A DNA stretch of 64,000 nucleotides. It comes from Macrolepiota albuminosa. Its lineage: Eukaryota; Basidiomycota; Agaricomycetes; Agaricales; Agaricaceae. The position numbers were made by a program, and so were the translations under genes. Positions 11,613-23,166 of the stretch are shown piece after piece; the stretch's first letter is position 1, and the number at the start of each line of letters is the position of its first letter. The notes under the pieces were generated by a model. It had not been told where the DNA came from. It saw only the letters and a list, made by a program, of their open reading frames with translations, and made no database searches. The DNA is taken from the NCBI GenBank assembly GCA_027475525.1, contig JAMWFC010000054.1:1914468-1978467 (forward strand). The letters are read 5' to 3'.

Positions 11613-14484
11613 ATGAAGACCGCGATTGTTATCAGAACTCTCTCAACCATCGCGGCGGCGTACGCTTGTACTGACGGACAACACGATCATCCCTCTGCTC
11701 GTCGTTCGAATGCCCCCTCCATTATCACACCTCCCTCGCGTCCTCTGGAATGGGGTGACATTAACATCATACATACCACAGATTCACACGGATGGTTGCT
11801 CGGACACCAGAAGTCGGCTTTTCCTGAACCAAACTACAGGTGAGTGAATAGGAGCGGAATGGGCATAAGGCTCTAATCGACGCGTCATACAAAGTGGCGA
11901 CTTGGGAGAGTTCGCCTCGTTCGTTGCTCACATGAAAGAACTTGCTATTGTGAGTCAATTCGGTTGTCATTGCCCTTTTGTGATTTACTGACGCCTATGA
12001 TCATACTAGCAAAAGGACGTCGACTTGTTGTTGATTGATTCCGGTGATCTTCATGACGGTGAGAAGGGGAAGGCGGTTCATTCTTCACCTCACTTACAGT
12101 TTTGTTACCCTAGGTACTGGTTTGACTGACGGGTTCCCCCCCGGTGGCGTCGATGCTCACGATGTACGTAATGTCGTGTGCAGTCAGAGTAACTGACACT
12201 TTTCCCACTGTTAGGCGAACAAATTCTTCTCCCAGTTACCATACGACCTGCTTGCGATAGGCAAGTATGTAGTACTGTTCAATCTCTCTTAACGATTAGC
12301 TTCCTCATGTGTATTCATTTCAGCCATGAACTGTATATCTACGAGAACACTTTGGATATGTAAGCTTTTACACACATGCCTTGCCAATCACCTTACCTAT
12401 AGCACGTCTTAGGCATTTAAACTTTGCTCCCAAGTTCAAGGGGCGTTACCTTTCCTCCAACGTGAACATCACCCTCCCCGATGAGCACGGTAACATCGTT
12501 AATGTCCCCGTCGGCGGTAGATCCATTGTCCCTTGGCTAATCTATTCTAAAGCACTGACGTGTAAATCGCAGAGCGATATGCCAAGTTCAAGACTCGGAA
12601 GTATGTGTGACCCCTTGTACTTCAGCGTTGCCCTTCCAACGACTTGCTTGCAGAGGTCGTCAAATTACGTCTTTAGGCGTCCTTTATGATTTTACTGGTT
12701 TCGCCGCCAACACCACTGTGCAGAAGGTAGAAGACATGGTTAAAGAACAATGGGTACGGACGTCCAGGAGCTGTTGATGCTTCCTCTATGCTGCTAATCT
12801 CTGGTCCAGTTTGCTGAAGCCATAAAGGAAGAGCCGGACTTGTTCGTGCTCGTTGGGTGGGTCTTTGTTTTTACTACTTACTTTTCGAATACTGATTGAT
12901 TTCAAGTCACATGCCCGTCCAAAGAGATAACTGTATGTATCTTATTAGGCCCATTGCGTACATATCTATCTAAAGAACACTCAGGGCCCCTGGTGTTCAA
13001 CGCTGTTCGTGCTGTTCACCCTTACACACCTATCCTAATCCTCGGTGGTATGTATAATCTCGTTCAAAGATCTACGCTTCCTAAGGTTATATAGGCCACA
13101 CCCATATTCGTGACTGCGGTACGTCGATTACTTTGCCGACCAGCACAATATAGTGATGCTATTCTAGTGCAACTGGACGGTCGTTCGATGTCACTTGAAA
13201 GTGGACGCTACATGGAGACTGTCGGTATGATACTGTCATAAATTTATGGACCGAACATCAACCTATCCTTATTTTTGTAGGCTGGATGTGTATGTAAAAA
13301 GCCCTTCTTGTTTCATCTACCTGCTGAATGTTTCTTTGTAGCTGCGAAACTGGATGATCACCGTGATAAAAAGAACTCTCAGTCAAGACCTAAAGATATC
13401 AAATTTTCTCGCAGGTACTTGGATCCTAACCGTGTGACCTACGAAGTGAGTAATTCGTTACTCACGTATTTTACTGTCTTCACTCGTCAACAAGTATCAC
13501 ACAAGAAAGGACAAAACTGCGTTCGACACCGAATTTGGAGAGTCGATTACTGCTGGCCTCAAGGCACTAGCAACTGCTTTTAATCTTGACTTCCTGTTCG
13601 GGACTGCCCCACGCGATTTCACTATCAGCCGGTACGCACCGTACACTGCCTTTTTTTTTCTTAGCTTATATGCGTCACAGGAATCCTTACCCATCTGAGG
13701 GCTCAGCGTTGAGCCTCTTTGCCGCAGACGTGAGCCATAAACTTAGTATGGTCAATTTTAGTTTGATGTTGATAATTCTTCTCGTTCTCCGCAGGCTCTC
13801 CCTGTTGCTCTTGCTGTCAACAACAGCCGCGCTTCAATTCCTAACTTGATTATCACCAACTCTGGTTCCTTGCGATTTGACATCTACGCTGGTCCATTCA
13901 CTAAGAACGATCAATTGACCGCCTCTCCCTTCGCTGATCAATTCCTGTACATTCCTGGCATCAAGCTTTCCGTAGCGACAGCAGTCTTGGATTCCCTGAA
14001 TAATCCCGGTGCTGGGACCAGGAGAAGCTTGATTGAAGCGAGGGAGGCGATCGAGTATGGACTGGGAAATGTTGACAGAAGGTACAAGCAGTGGCTTTGG
14101 GGTATGGACAGACGCCACGGCGTCGAGCAGCGCGCAGCGCAAAACCTCACTCTTGGTTATGTCACGACCGATGTAAGTCTATTCCCTTTTTCATAATGTT
14201 TATCCAATCTGAGTTATCAGTCTTGTTCTGGGGTTGGTGACGATACGCTTCATGCCCCTCTACCCTTCTTTGATGCGCCCGGCTTCATTGCTTCCAATTC
14301 CCCGGCCGTTTTGGACGACACTCCCATCGATCTGGTCTTCGTTAACTTCATTGAGTCAGAGTTGATCCGAATTCTCAATACTCTCCAGAAGGACAAGGTT
14401 TATACCACGGAAGATGCTGTACTTTATAGTCCCGTACTTGCAAGCGAAGTCCTCGGTATTTACGCTCAGTCAGCTTGGAATTAA
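11613..14484 (+). CDS. Secreted calcineurin-like metallophosphoesterase / 5'-nucleotidase family, copy A
   Basis: The gene has twenty exons, all linked by GT-AG introns of about 45-70 bp with matching phase, and encodes about 620 aa with no stop. It begins with a likely signal peptide ([18 protein letters not shown]). The metal-site motifs of the family are present in order: IIHTTDSHG (D-x-H), [10 protein letters not shown] (GD), LLAIGNHEL (GNHE), [12 protein letters not shown] (GH) and [10 protein letters not shown] (GHTH). A UshA/5'-nucleotidase-like C-terminal region follows ([20 protein letters not shown]). The closest type I know is the fungal secreted Ser/Thr-phosphatase-like nucleotidase group related to yeast YHR202W. 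Expected activity is hydrolysis of phosphate esters outside the plasma membrane or in the vacuole; the substrate is not known. One acceptor (AAG before GCATTTAAAC) was chosen because nearer AGs give a stop. It is the first of two tandem copies. Confidence 0.88.
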
Positions 14485-14777
14485 ACGATACTACCACATA
14501 TATCTACCAGTCTCCTAGGGTGAGTTTAGATATAGGAAGGTCTATCATTCGTAGCTCTGTTTCCCAGCGATTAGAAAGATTGGGAAATTGGTGCATTTGG
14601 TTGTGGATGCTTTTGCCCAACAGGGGCATCGAGTCTATCGCAAAAATGGACTTTCACATCAGAAGCAAGGGAACTGACTAAAAGGAAGTATCGTCTCGGA
14701 GCAGCTTTTTCTTTCTCCTTTTTATTGTTATTGTTATACGGTATCTTCTGTTGTGATCTCACAAACATGGCCAGATT
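14485..14777. other. 3' flank shared by the tandem copies
   Basis: 14530-14690 is similar to 20405-20565 after copy B (blocks gtagctctgtt, gcgat, gcacc/gcatcgagtctatcg, tttcacatcagaag). This marks the downstream edge of the duplicated unit. No gene. Confidence 0.5.
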
Positions 14778-15157
14778 ACCATGAGTGTTAGGCTAAAGCT
14801 TTGGACAATGGAGAGGAAATGTATATATATATATATTACACACATTTCAGGGCATGGTGAAGATTTTTGGAGAAACATCTGTTAGAAACAGATTATATGA
14901 CTTCCAACAAGTATTTCTCCATAAAATTCCATTGAAATTTACTAATTAGGCAAATTTTTACAGAATTTTTTAGAGAATACTTCTTGGAGATTATATGACC
15001 CGTTTCTAATAGGTGTTTCTCCAGAAATCTCTACAATGTCCTGAAATGACGGCAACAGTGACATTGAACATCCTAAGTCAATTATCCATGTCTTTGCCAG
15101 ACTTCCACTTATCATTGTCAGGACCATAACTGTACTACTGATTTAAACATTGCAGTT
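14778..15157. repeat. Dispersed repeat, copy 1 (second copy at 52918-53309)
   Basis: About 380 bp starting accatgagtgt and ending cattgcagtt are closely similar to 52918-53309, including a ta-microsatellite, the gagaaacatctgttagaaa block and the gacttccacttatcattgtc block. The sequences on either side differ. It is probably a fragment of a transposable element; no intact ORF is visible. Confidence 0.75.
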
Positions 15158-15761
15158 CTATTCTCCTTTCCACTCATCAAATACAATCAATAAAATGTTC
15201 TTCATAACTATCAGCTGTTATGATTGAACTTAGTGTAAGAGGAGGCTACTATGCCTTACCATGCAGTCGACACTTTTGATGTAACAGAATTTCTCACTCT
15301 TTTTCTCAAAATTTTTTACTAGTTCATTATGATTAGACTATTGAAATGTACTTGAAGTTGAATGGAGGCAAAATACCCAGTAATTGTTGAGTCCCTTCTC
15401 AACAATGGTTTGTAAATTGGTCACTCTTTTGTCACATCTGCCATAGAATGCCACAGTAACTTGTTGATTTAAATAAACAAACATCCTAAGCAATTTAAAG
15501 TATTTTATGGTAATACATGTGCTTATGATATGAATATTGTTTTTACTGCTTCTGCTCATACACCTGATTATGTTTCTGGTATGCTTTCTGTTTGATAGTT
15601 CGGACGCTCACATCAGTGATTATTTGGACATCTTGTATTGATACTTCCTGACAAGCGCAAGTATGAGTATCAGTTTCTTCAACTCCCTCAAGAAGTAAAA
15701 GCTGTACTAGTTTACATGAGTAGTGTTACGTTTCAGCAGCAAGCCCAGCATCATGGATATC
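15158..15761. other. AT-rich sequence without a supported gene
   Basis: A minus-strand ORF of 73 aa (15559-15338) has a somewhat protein-like composition but nothing I recognise. The stretch ends at the TA that flanks the Tc1/mariner-like element. Confidence 0.3.
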
Positions 15762-15907
15762 TACAGCCATTTTCATAACTTTGAGTTCCGCTTGTTTAGT
15801 TGTTTGGCCTGCCAGGCTTGCTGAATGATAACATCATTTATTACTGTGACCTTCACCACCACTTCCGCTGCCTGAGCAAACCTTGTCGATGTCTCTCGCC
15901 AGTAATT

Positions 15908-16300
15908 TCACATTGCATGGCCTGGCCAGGGATTCATGTGATCTAATACACCATCAATGAAGTCATCGAATGTTTCTGCTGTAAATGGATAATCTAAAAT
16001 ATCAAGATCCAATATCCCATCAAGAGACAGTGCGGGAAGGATAGAGTATCTTAGAATTTCATTGATCTATATACTACCAGTACAGCAGAGAATTAGTACA
16101 TACCGTTTTCCTCTAATAAAAAAGTTACAATGTCTTGCATGAGTTCCACTTGCTACCATGCAAATGCACAGCCAGCAACATGGTGATCACATGCACTTTC
16201 ATCAACAAAAACTAATTGCCATGGCTCATAGTATGTACCAATGAAGATCTGATATTCAGCCTTATCTCTTTCATCCCATTTCTTAGCTGGTCGAGTTACC
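15908..16300 (-). pseudogene. DDE_3 (Tc1/mariner-like) transposase remnant
   Basis: Minus-strand translation shows VTRPAKKWDERDKAEYQIF, then YYEPWQLVFVDESACDHHV, which is the FVDES segment typical of DDE_3 transposases. After an in-frame stop and an intron-like gap come INEILRYSILPALSLDGIL and DDFIDGVLDHMNPWPG, the block expected between the second Asp and the final catalytic residue. The N-terminal DNA-binding part and the C-terminus are missing or unrecognisable, so the copy cannot be functional. Confidence 0.75.
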
Positions 16301-16526
16301 TGAGAATACTAGTCAATGATGTAAAGCCCAACACATTCGGACAACATATCGTCGTAGATCCGTTGAAAAGGACAGTTGATGGACAAACTCGAATACTCAA
16401 TGGCTTTGAAGTAACTCATATAATACTAATACCACCTCAAGCTACATGATCCGTAGTGTTTGCAAGGCGAAATTACTGGTGAGAGACAGTGACGATGTTT
16501 TCTCAGGCAGCGGAGTGGCAGTTGGA

Positions 16527-16680
16527 AGGGTCACAGTAATAAACGACGTTATCATTCGGCAAGCCCGGCATCGCGGATATCAGGCCAAACAACTAAACAA
16601 GCGAGGGTCACAGTAATAAACGACGTTATCATTCGGCAAGCCCGGCATCGCGGATATCAGGCCAAACAACTAAACAAGCG
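16527..16680. repeat. Exact 77 bp tandem duplication in the right inverted end
   Basis: Copies 16527-16603 and 16604-16680 are identical and adjacent. The left end of the element has only one corresponding copy, so the second is best explained as an assembly joint. Confidence 0.93.
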
Positions 16681-16715
16681 GAACTCAAAGGGGTCTAACG
16701 TTATGAAAATGGCTG

Positions 16716-17509
16716 TAATTTTGTTCCCCCTCGGTAAGTCGAAGGGGTCTATCGTTATGAAACGAGCTGTATCTATGGTAGAATCTCAACTTGCTCCCGA
16801 ATAACTACAGCACCTGCGAATAGAAGACTTGATACATTATTCCTTACGTGCCAGAACTCTCACGGAACTCTTAAAAGTGAGTGTGGCTGATCTCGTATTT
16901 CCATATTTAGGTTCATGCGCAAGCTCGAAATTCTATTTTGGTTTGATCTACACATTTTCAGAATTGCGTCAGATTGGACCCGACAAGGAGCTCTTGCCTC
17001 AAAAATCCCCAGAACCCGTTTTCACTGGGATCGATCACACCCTGTCCATCTCTCGTTCCTCGTGACTGTCAGGCCAACCCGATTTGCAACCATGTCAATG
17101 ATGCACCGTGCAAACTCTGTTAATTAGACTACCTGAGGTATTTACTTTGAGGCTCTCAAACCCCACTGGCGCTCCCATGGGTGAGTGCTCATTATCTCAC
17201 AAATAGACTCGTAACTGTTGCTCTCAGAGTCTGTTCTCTATCATCATCAGTGGTGCCGGCGACCCCTTGATCAACAAGAATGACCCCACAGTCCGCTCTT
17301 TACTTTGCCCACGGCGTCGTCTAAAACTCACTTTTAAGCACCAGCTCACAATTTTATCCATCCGTCTTTGGTTAGACTTGACCATTGATGATAATCAATA
17401 GGGAAGACAGGGACTTGTTCGTTTTTGCGCAGGACGATCATCTATGACACACGAACAAAGGTCGCATGTATAAAAATGCTCGCAAATACTGTTTCTGTCA
17501 AACCTCATC
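16716..17509. other. Upstream region of phosphoesterase copy B
   Basis: 16716-17080 holds a short relative of the Tc1/mariner end and otherwise nothing I recognise. From about 17090 it is the duplicated counterpart of the copy A promoter. Confidence 0.45.
17469..17476 (+). promoter_or_regulatory. TATA box of copy B
   Basis: tataaaaa lies 34 bp before the copy B ATG at 17510. The matching place in copy A reads tatgaaaa, so the two copies may differ in core promoter strength. Confidence 0.5.
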
Positions 17510-20389
17510 ATGAAGACTGCGGTTGTCATCCGAGCTCTGTCAACTATCGCTGCAGCGTACGCTTGCATCGATGGACACCACGATCATTTCTCTGCTCGTC
17601 GCTGGAATGATCCCTCCATAATCACACCTCCCTCACGTCCTTTGGAATGGGGTGACATTAATATCATACATACTACGGATTCGCACGGATGGTTGCTGGG
17701 ACACCAGAAGTCCAGTTTTCCTGAACCGAACTACAGGTGAGTGAATAAGAGCGGAATGGACGAGAAGCTCTAATTCAAAGTTTGATGCGTCATGTAAAGT
17801 GGTAACTTGGGAGAGTTCGCCTCGTTCGTTGCCCACATGAAAGAACTTGCTATTGTGAGTCAATGCAAATGCCGTTGCCTTCTGAAATTTACTGACGTGT
17901 ACGATTAAACTAGCAAAAGGACGTCGACTTGCTGCTGGTTGATTCTGGTGATCTTCACGACGGTGAGAAAAGCGGTTCATTCTTCACCTCACTTAACTTT
18001 TTCGTTACCTAGGTACTGGTTTGACTGACGGGTTCCCTCCCGGTGGCATTAATGCCCACGATGTGCGTGATGACATGTACAGTCAGAGTGACTGACACTT
18101 TCTCCACTATCAGTCGAACAAATTTTACTCCCAGTTGCCATACGACCTGCTTGCGATAGGCAAGTATGTAGTACTGTTTAATCTCTCTTGACAGTTAATT
18201 TCCTCATATACGTTCATTTAAAGTCACGAACTGTATAAGTACCAGAACACGTTGGATATGTAAGCTTTGACACCTACTCTTTGCTAATCCTCTTACCTAT
18301 AGCACCCCCAAGGCATTTAAATTTTGCTCCGAAGTTCAAAGGACGTTATCTTTCCTCTAACGCAAACATCACCCTCCCCGATGAGCATGGTAACATCGTT
18401 AATGTCCCCGTCGGCGGTAGATCCCTTGTCCCTTGGCTAATCTATTCTAAAGCACTGACGTGTAAACCGCAGATCGATATGCCAAGTTCAAGACTCGGAA
18501 GTATGTGTGACCCCCTGTACTTCAGCGTCACCCTCCTAACGACTTGCTTGCAGAGGTCGTCAGATTACGTCTTTAGGCGTCCTTTTTGATTTCACTGCTT
18601 TCGATGCCAACACCACTGTACAGAAAGTAGAAGACATGGTTAAGGAACAATGGGTACCGACATCCAGTAGCTGTTGATGTTTCCTTCCAGGATGCTGATC
18701 TCTGGTCCAGTTTGCTGAAGTTATCGAGGAAGAGCCGGACTTGTTCCTGCTCTCCGGGTGAGTCTTGTTTTTGCTACTCCTTTCCGAATGCTGATCGATT
18801 TAAAGTCACATGCCCGTCCAAAGAGATAACTGTACGTCTCTTGTGAAGCTCATTGCGAACATGTCTATAGAAAGAACACTCAGGGCCCCTTGTATTCAAC
18901 GCCATTCGTGCTGTTCACCCTTATACACCCATCCTCATCTTCGGTGGTATGTATAATCTCGTTGAAGGACCTACCCTTTCTAATGTCATATAGGCCACAC
19001 CCATATTCGTGACTGCAGTACGTCGATGACTTTGCTAACAAGCACAACATGGTGATGTCATTATAGTGCAACTGGACGGTCGTTCGATGTCACTTGAAAG
19101 TGGACGCTACATGGAGACTGTTGGTATGATACTTTCATACATTTATGGACCGAACATTGAAGTCCCCCCCCCTCCCCAATTTCTTGTAGGTTGGATGTGT
19201 ACGTAAAAGACCCTTCTCACTTCATCTACCTGCCACTGTTCCTTTGTAGCTGCGAAACTGGATGATTACCGTGATACAAAGAACTCTGGGTCGAAGCCTC
19301 AGGATATCAAATTTTCTCGCAGGTACTTGGATCCTAATCGCGTGACCTACCAGGTTAGTGATTCTTGATTACTTATTTTATTGTCTTCTATTCTAACTCG
19401 TCGATAAGTATCACACAGGAAAGGAGAAAACCGATTTCGATACCGAGTTCGGAAAGTCAATTACTGCTGGCCTCAAGGCGTTAGCAGCTGATTTTAAGCT
19501 CGACTTCCTGTTCGGAACTGCCCCACGCGATTACACCCTCAGCCGGTACGCAACGTACACTACCTTTTTTGCTTAGCTTATATGCGTCACAGGAATGCTT
19601 ACCCATCTGAGGGCTCAGCGCTGAGCCTCTTTGTTGCAGATGTGAGCCTTAAACTTCGTATGGTTAATTTGGTTTGATGTTGATAATTCTTCTCGTTGTC
19701 CGAAGGCTGTCCCTGTTGCTCTTGCTGTCAACAATAGCCGTGCTTCAATTCCTAACTTGATTATCACCAACTCTGGCTCCCTGCGATTCGACATCTACGC
19801 TGGTCCATTCACCAGGAACGATCAGTTTACTATCTTTTCCTTCGCTGATCAATTCCTGTACATTGCTGGCATCAAGCTTTCCTTAGCGAAAGCAGTCTTG
19901 AACGCCCTAAATAATCCCGGTGCCGGGACTAAGAGGAGCTTGATTGAAGCGAGAGAGGCGATTGAGTATGGATTGGGAAATATTGATAAAAGGTACAATC
20001 AGTGGCTTCTGGCTATGGATGGACGCCACGGCGTTGAGAAGGCACAAAACCTCACTCTTGGTTATGTCACGACCGATGTAAGTCTATTCCCCTTCTCATC
20101 ATGTTCATCCAATCTGAGTTATCAGTCTTGTCCTGGCGTTGGCGATGATACGCTTCATGCCCCTCTACCCTTCTTTGATGCGCCAGACTTCATTGCTTCC
20201 AAATACCCGGCCGTTTCGGACGATACCTCTATCGATCTGGTCTTCATTGACTTCATTGGGTCAGATGTGATCCAAACTCTCAATACTCTCCAGAAGGATA
20301 AGGTATATACTAGCGCCGATGCTGTCCTTTACACTTCCGTACTTTCAAACGAAGTTATCGGTATCTATGCTCAGTCAACTTGGAATTGA
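17510..20389 (+). CDS. Secreted calcineurin-like metallophosphoesterase / 5'-nucleotidase family, copy B
   Basis: It has the same twenty-exon structure and length as copy A, and again no stop or frameshift in the spliced frame. It has a signal peptide ([18 protein letters not shown]). Metal-binding motifs are kept: [15 protein letters not shown], the GNHE motif split by an intron (GN|HELYKY), [11 protein letters not shown] and GGHTHIRDC. Differences from copy A are mostly conservative and spread along the protein, for example [11 protein letters not shown]... in A-type introns versus an unchanged coding frame, NANIT for NVNIT, and VGDRYAKF for VGERYAKF. Exons are more alike than introns, which suggests purifying selection on both copies. 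Copy B has a canonical TATA box. Product location and substrate are inferred as for copy A. Confidence 0.88.
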
Positions 20390-21519
20390 ACGGTGTTTTC
20401 AGATCTCCGATAGTCGATCATTCCATAGAAAGTAGCTCTGTTCCCTGGCGATAGGAAAATTGGACAATTAGTGCATTGGATTGTGACGCTACGCCCAAGG
20501 GGGCACCGAGTCTATCGTAAGGATGGAGTTTCACATCAGAAGGGAATTGACTGAAGAGCAACGTGGACTACCAGCTTGCTAGCTGGAGGTATTATCAGAC
20601 AAAGCGACGCAGATGAGGACTTTGATCATACCAACAGTCCTCGTAACTGTACAGACATACATGGATTTCACGGCTCTACTTGTACGATACATCATTTTGC
20701 TCCGAGGTCACGCCCTTGTACTGTAGCGGTGACATGTAGTGTTTGCGCTTGCGAACAAAGGTTGAACGACGTCACCGCTACAATACAAGTCTGAACTCTA
20801 GCCTGAGACTTATGACCTGAGAAAAATGGAAGATATATTCTTCAGTTCTATCTACTCAAACATTAGATCCGTAGTTTACCTAGTAAATGCCGTAGCCATA
20901 CTCAGTCGCGTTGCTGATATCAGTTAGTAGTACCCCTGGTAAATGCCGTAGATTATGAGGTTCAAGGTAAATTAAGAATAAGTATGTAGTGCAACGAGTC
21001 AATGATAACATACCTCAGTTCCTTACGTCCCTATGACGCGACTGAGGTATAACGAACACAAAAAGCATTCGGAAGGCGGGCAGTTTGAAGGACCACCGCG
21101 AGTATCCGGAGATACAACAGCGCTCGGGCCACCTCGTCCATTGGCCTGGATAGATTAAGAGACAATGGACGAGAACGATATATATTACCTACGAACATCA
21201 AGCACCCTCAGTTAATTGCACGAAAGACCGAGGGTGAGCCGCTTAACTACATACTGTTGGAATATGTAATAACAGAGGTAGAGATGGAAGTCGGTAATTG
21301 AGATCTAAACATTCGAAGTGTACTTGAGTACTTGAGTACAAGGCCTGCGCTAGAGTAGGCATGAGGGCATGGGGATTGAAATATTGAAGACTCGCAAAAA
21401 AGTCACATCGTGCTATGGAAAAATCCGACTGTCCAACTTCACTCATTCCGAGGTCTACTTTAGTAGACTGAGGTTTTACTACCTGCTTTGGCATGCATTT
21501 TGTCCTTGAAATCTCTGCA
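20390..21519. other. Intergenic with small inverted repeats
   Basis: It begins with the 3' flank shared with copy A (to about 20565). It then holds a hairpin at 20715-20789 (separate entry), a direct repeat of g-taaatgccgtag near 20883 and 20940, and short inverted pairs (atacctcagt/actgaggtat at 21011-21050; cgtccattg/caatggacg near 21127-21170). These look like ends of small non-autonomous elements. No gene is supported. Confidence 0.45.
20715..20789. repeat. Hairpin with 19 bp arms
   Basis: Arms 20715-20733 (cttgtactgtagcggtgac) and 20771-20789 pair with one mismatch around a 37 nt loop that itself contains gtttgcgcttgcgaac. It may be a MITE-like relic. A structured RNA is possible but nothing else supports it. 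Confidence 0.55.
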
Positions 21520-21606
21520 GTTGAGAGGTTTAATATAGTGCCGGACCGGTCACGCAATTGCATGACCTACATGTATTGACAAATGAAGGCGAAAAAGCGA
21601 CAGCGC
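21520..21606 (-). repeat. Ngaro split repeat B2
   Basis: It matches 22188-22286 (ctctgcagttgagagg ... gacagcgctggcta). It includes a near-palindrome ggtcacgcaattgcatgacc at 21548-21567. It forms the 3' end of the element in coding orientation. Confidence 0.8.
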
Positions 21607-21639
21607 TGGCTAAATTATCTACAGGGAGAGGAGGGAGGG

Positions 21640-22160
21640 TTGACAAATAAAAGAGTTAAAGTACACTAATAAAATACTGTCGTGATTTTGTGAGCAAGGG
21701 GCCGATGCAACCTTCCCATCGCATACTTACATTTAGATATTTTGTCTCGTGAGAGTGCGACGTGAATGAACTGTGGAGCTGACAAAATATCTAAGGTGAG
21801 AGGTGAGCCCGGCTCATCGGATGGCCATGAACAGGGGGTCTCACCAATAATTTACAAAATGAACAGGAATTGTAGATAAAAAGGAATATAACAGGTCACT
21901 AACAGAGTGAATGGGAATGCAGTAAGATCAACCATGTGAGAGAGCGCTAGTGCGCTCACCTGGGCAGCCGGTAGAGAAGGAGGTGGACAGAAGAGAGGGC
22001 TACCAAGATGTCTGAGACCATCCACTGTACTGACCATGACACGGCATCTGCCAGACCCTGGCACTGTGCTGAGATCAGCATGTGGTCTAGAGGGGAGAGA
22101 GGTGTGTGTGTGACCGGAGGAGCCACCTTGAACATGCAGAGGCCTCCAAAATGCTCACCA
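21640..22160 (-). repeat. Ngaro split repeat A2
   Basis: About 520 bp matching 26764-27160 followed by 49661-49786. It gives the uninterrupted version of the target site: ccat at 22033-22036 corresponds to the bases duplicated on both sides of gypsy element G1. Confidence 0.85.
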
Positions 22161-22187
22161 CCTTCAGCGCTCGCCTTTACGCCAACC

Positions 22188-22286
22188 TCTGCAGTTGAGA
22201 GGTTTAATATAGTGCCGGACTGGTCACACAATTGTGTGACCTACATGTATTGACAAATGAAGGCAAAAAAGCGACAGCGCTGGCTA
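22188..22286 (-). repeat. Ngaro split repeat B1 with 20 bp perfect palindrome
   Basis: Second copy of the roughly 90 bp repeat, directly downstream of the recombinase ORF. It contains a perfect palindrome at 22222-22241 (ggtcacacaattgtgtgacc). Confidence 0.8.
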
Positions 22287-22482
22287 TAAAATGAGCTGAT
22301 GAGGAGTGAGGTAGGGTGGTGGTGGTGGTGAGGAGATGTTGCGGGAGCTGAGCTGTGGGAGAGATGGGAGCAGAGAAATGCCATGAATAGATGTATTGTT
22401 ACAATTGGCAGAAAAGACGTGAATAGCTGTAATGTTACAGATTGGTGGCGATATTGTGAATAGCCATATTTGTGAATTAGTC

Positions 22483-23166
22483 TCAATGATGACGGTGTAA
22501 GAAAGTGAGTTCAAATGTGGCACAAACGGAAGGATTGTCTCTGAGGTATGCTTTCCAGGCTTGTGAAGTCCAACGACCAATGGCCATAATGATATTTTCT
22601 GAAAGACCTAAGGAAGCATAATACGTTGCTCCTCCAGCCCTAGCTGAATGGCCACCATATGAACAATCAAAGAAAGAGGATAATTTTGAGTCGAACCATG
22701 CTCTTGTGGGGATGGAACCATCACAATGTAAAAACAATGTGAATTTTGCACTGTGTATGGTGTCATGACAAGATGTATATTTTTAAAGAAGGACAACAGG
22801 GTCTGCACATTTGTGATGACCAAACATCACTTTAAACCCTGTGAAGAAGTGGTCAGTTTTGTGATAAGGTAAATGGTACGATGCATAGCCATGTGAGAAG
22901 CGAAGAGAAGATCGCTTTACTATTTTTCTCCAATCGAGGGCTGATTTTGACTTAATGACAAGCTCTCTGGATTGGTGACAAGCATAGAAGGCGCACAACA
23001 TCAGGGTTGCAAAGAGCAGGTCATCAAAGTCATCTGAAGCTTGAGCCTTAACTAGAAAGTTTGGGAGGTGCTCTGGACGTAAAGGAAGTTTGTGGTTAAT
23101 AGGGTCAGCACAAATCTTTTTTGGCCCCCTGATAGCGGCTTGTACAAGTGGATGTGCTCTATTCAC
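22483..23166 (-). pseudogene. Tyrosine recombinase (Ngaro YR)
   Basis: The frame running 23166-22483 is open except for a TAA near 22783, where CAA would be expected. The catalytic-domain features are visible: a CAFYACHQSRELVIKSKSALDW region at the front, GGHSARAGGATYYASLGLSE with the H-x-x-R box, and GRWTSQAWKAYLRDNP with the probable nucleophilic tyrosine. The enzyme would insert the circular DNA intermediate by site-specific-type recombination, without the target duplications made by DDE integrases. Confidence 0.8.

Larger units (their letters stand above)
15764..16715. mobile_element. Tc1/mariner-like DNA element, internally decayed
   Basis: The element begins CAGCCATTTTCATAAC and ends GTTATGAAAATGGCTG, with TA on both sides (15762-15763 and 16716-16717), the known target duplication of Tc1/mariner elements. 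The inverted ends extend about 90 bp (15764-15851) with interruptions and share cttgtttagttgtttggcctg and gaatgataac-tc-tttattac. A DDE_3-type transposase remnant lies between them on the minus strand. The right end is lengthened by an exact 77 bp duplication (separate entry). A related but shorter end (gaaggggtctatcgttatg...gctgta) follows at 16741-16771. Confidence 0.75.

Noticed and set aside
22308..22340. ggtggtggtggtg run as a G-quadruplex regulator
   Set aside because: Short simple-sequence run in the Ngaro 3' region without the four G-tracts of three or more that a stable quadruplex needs.
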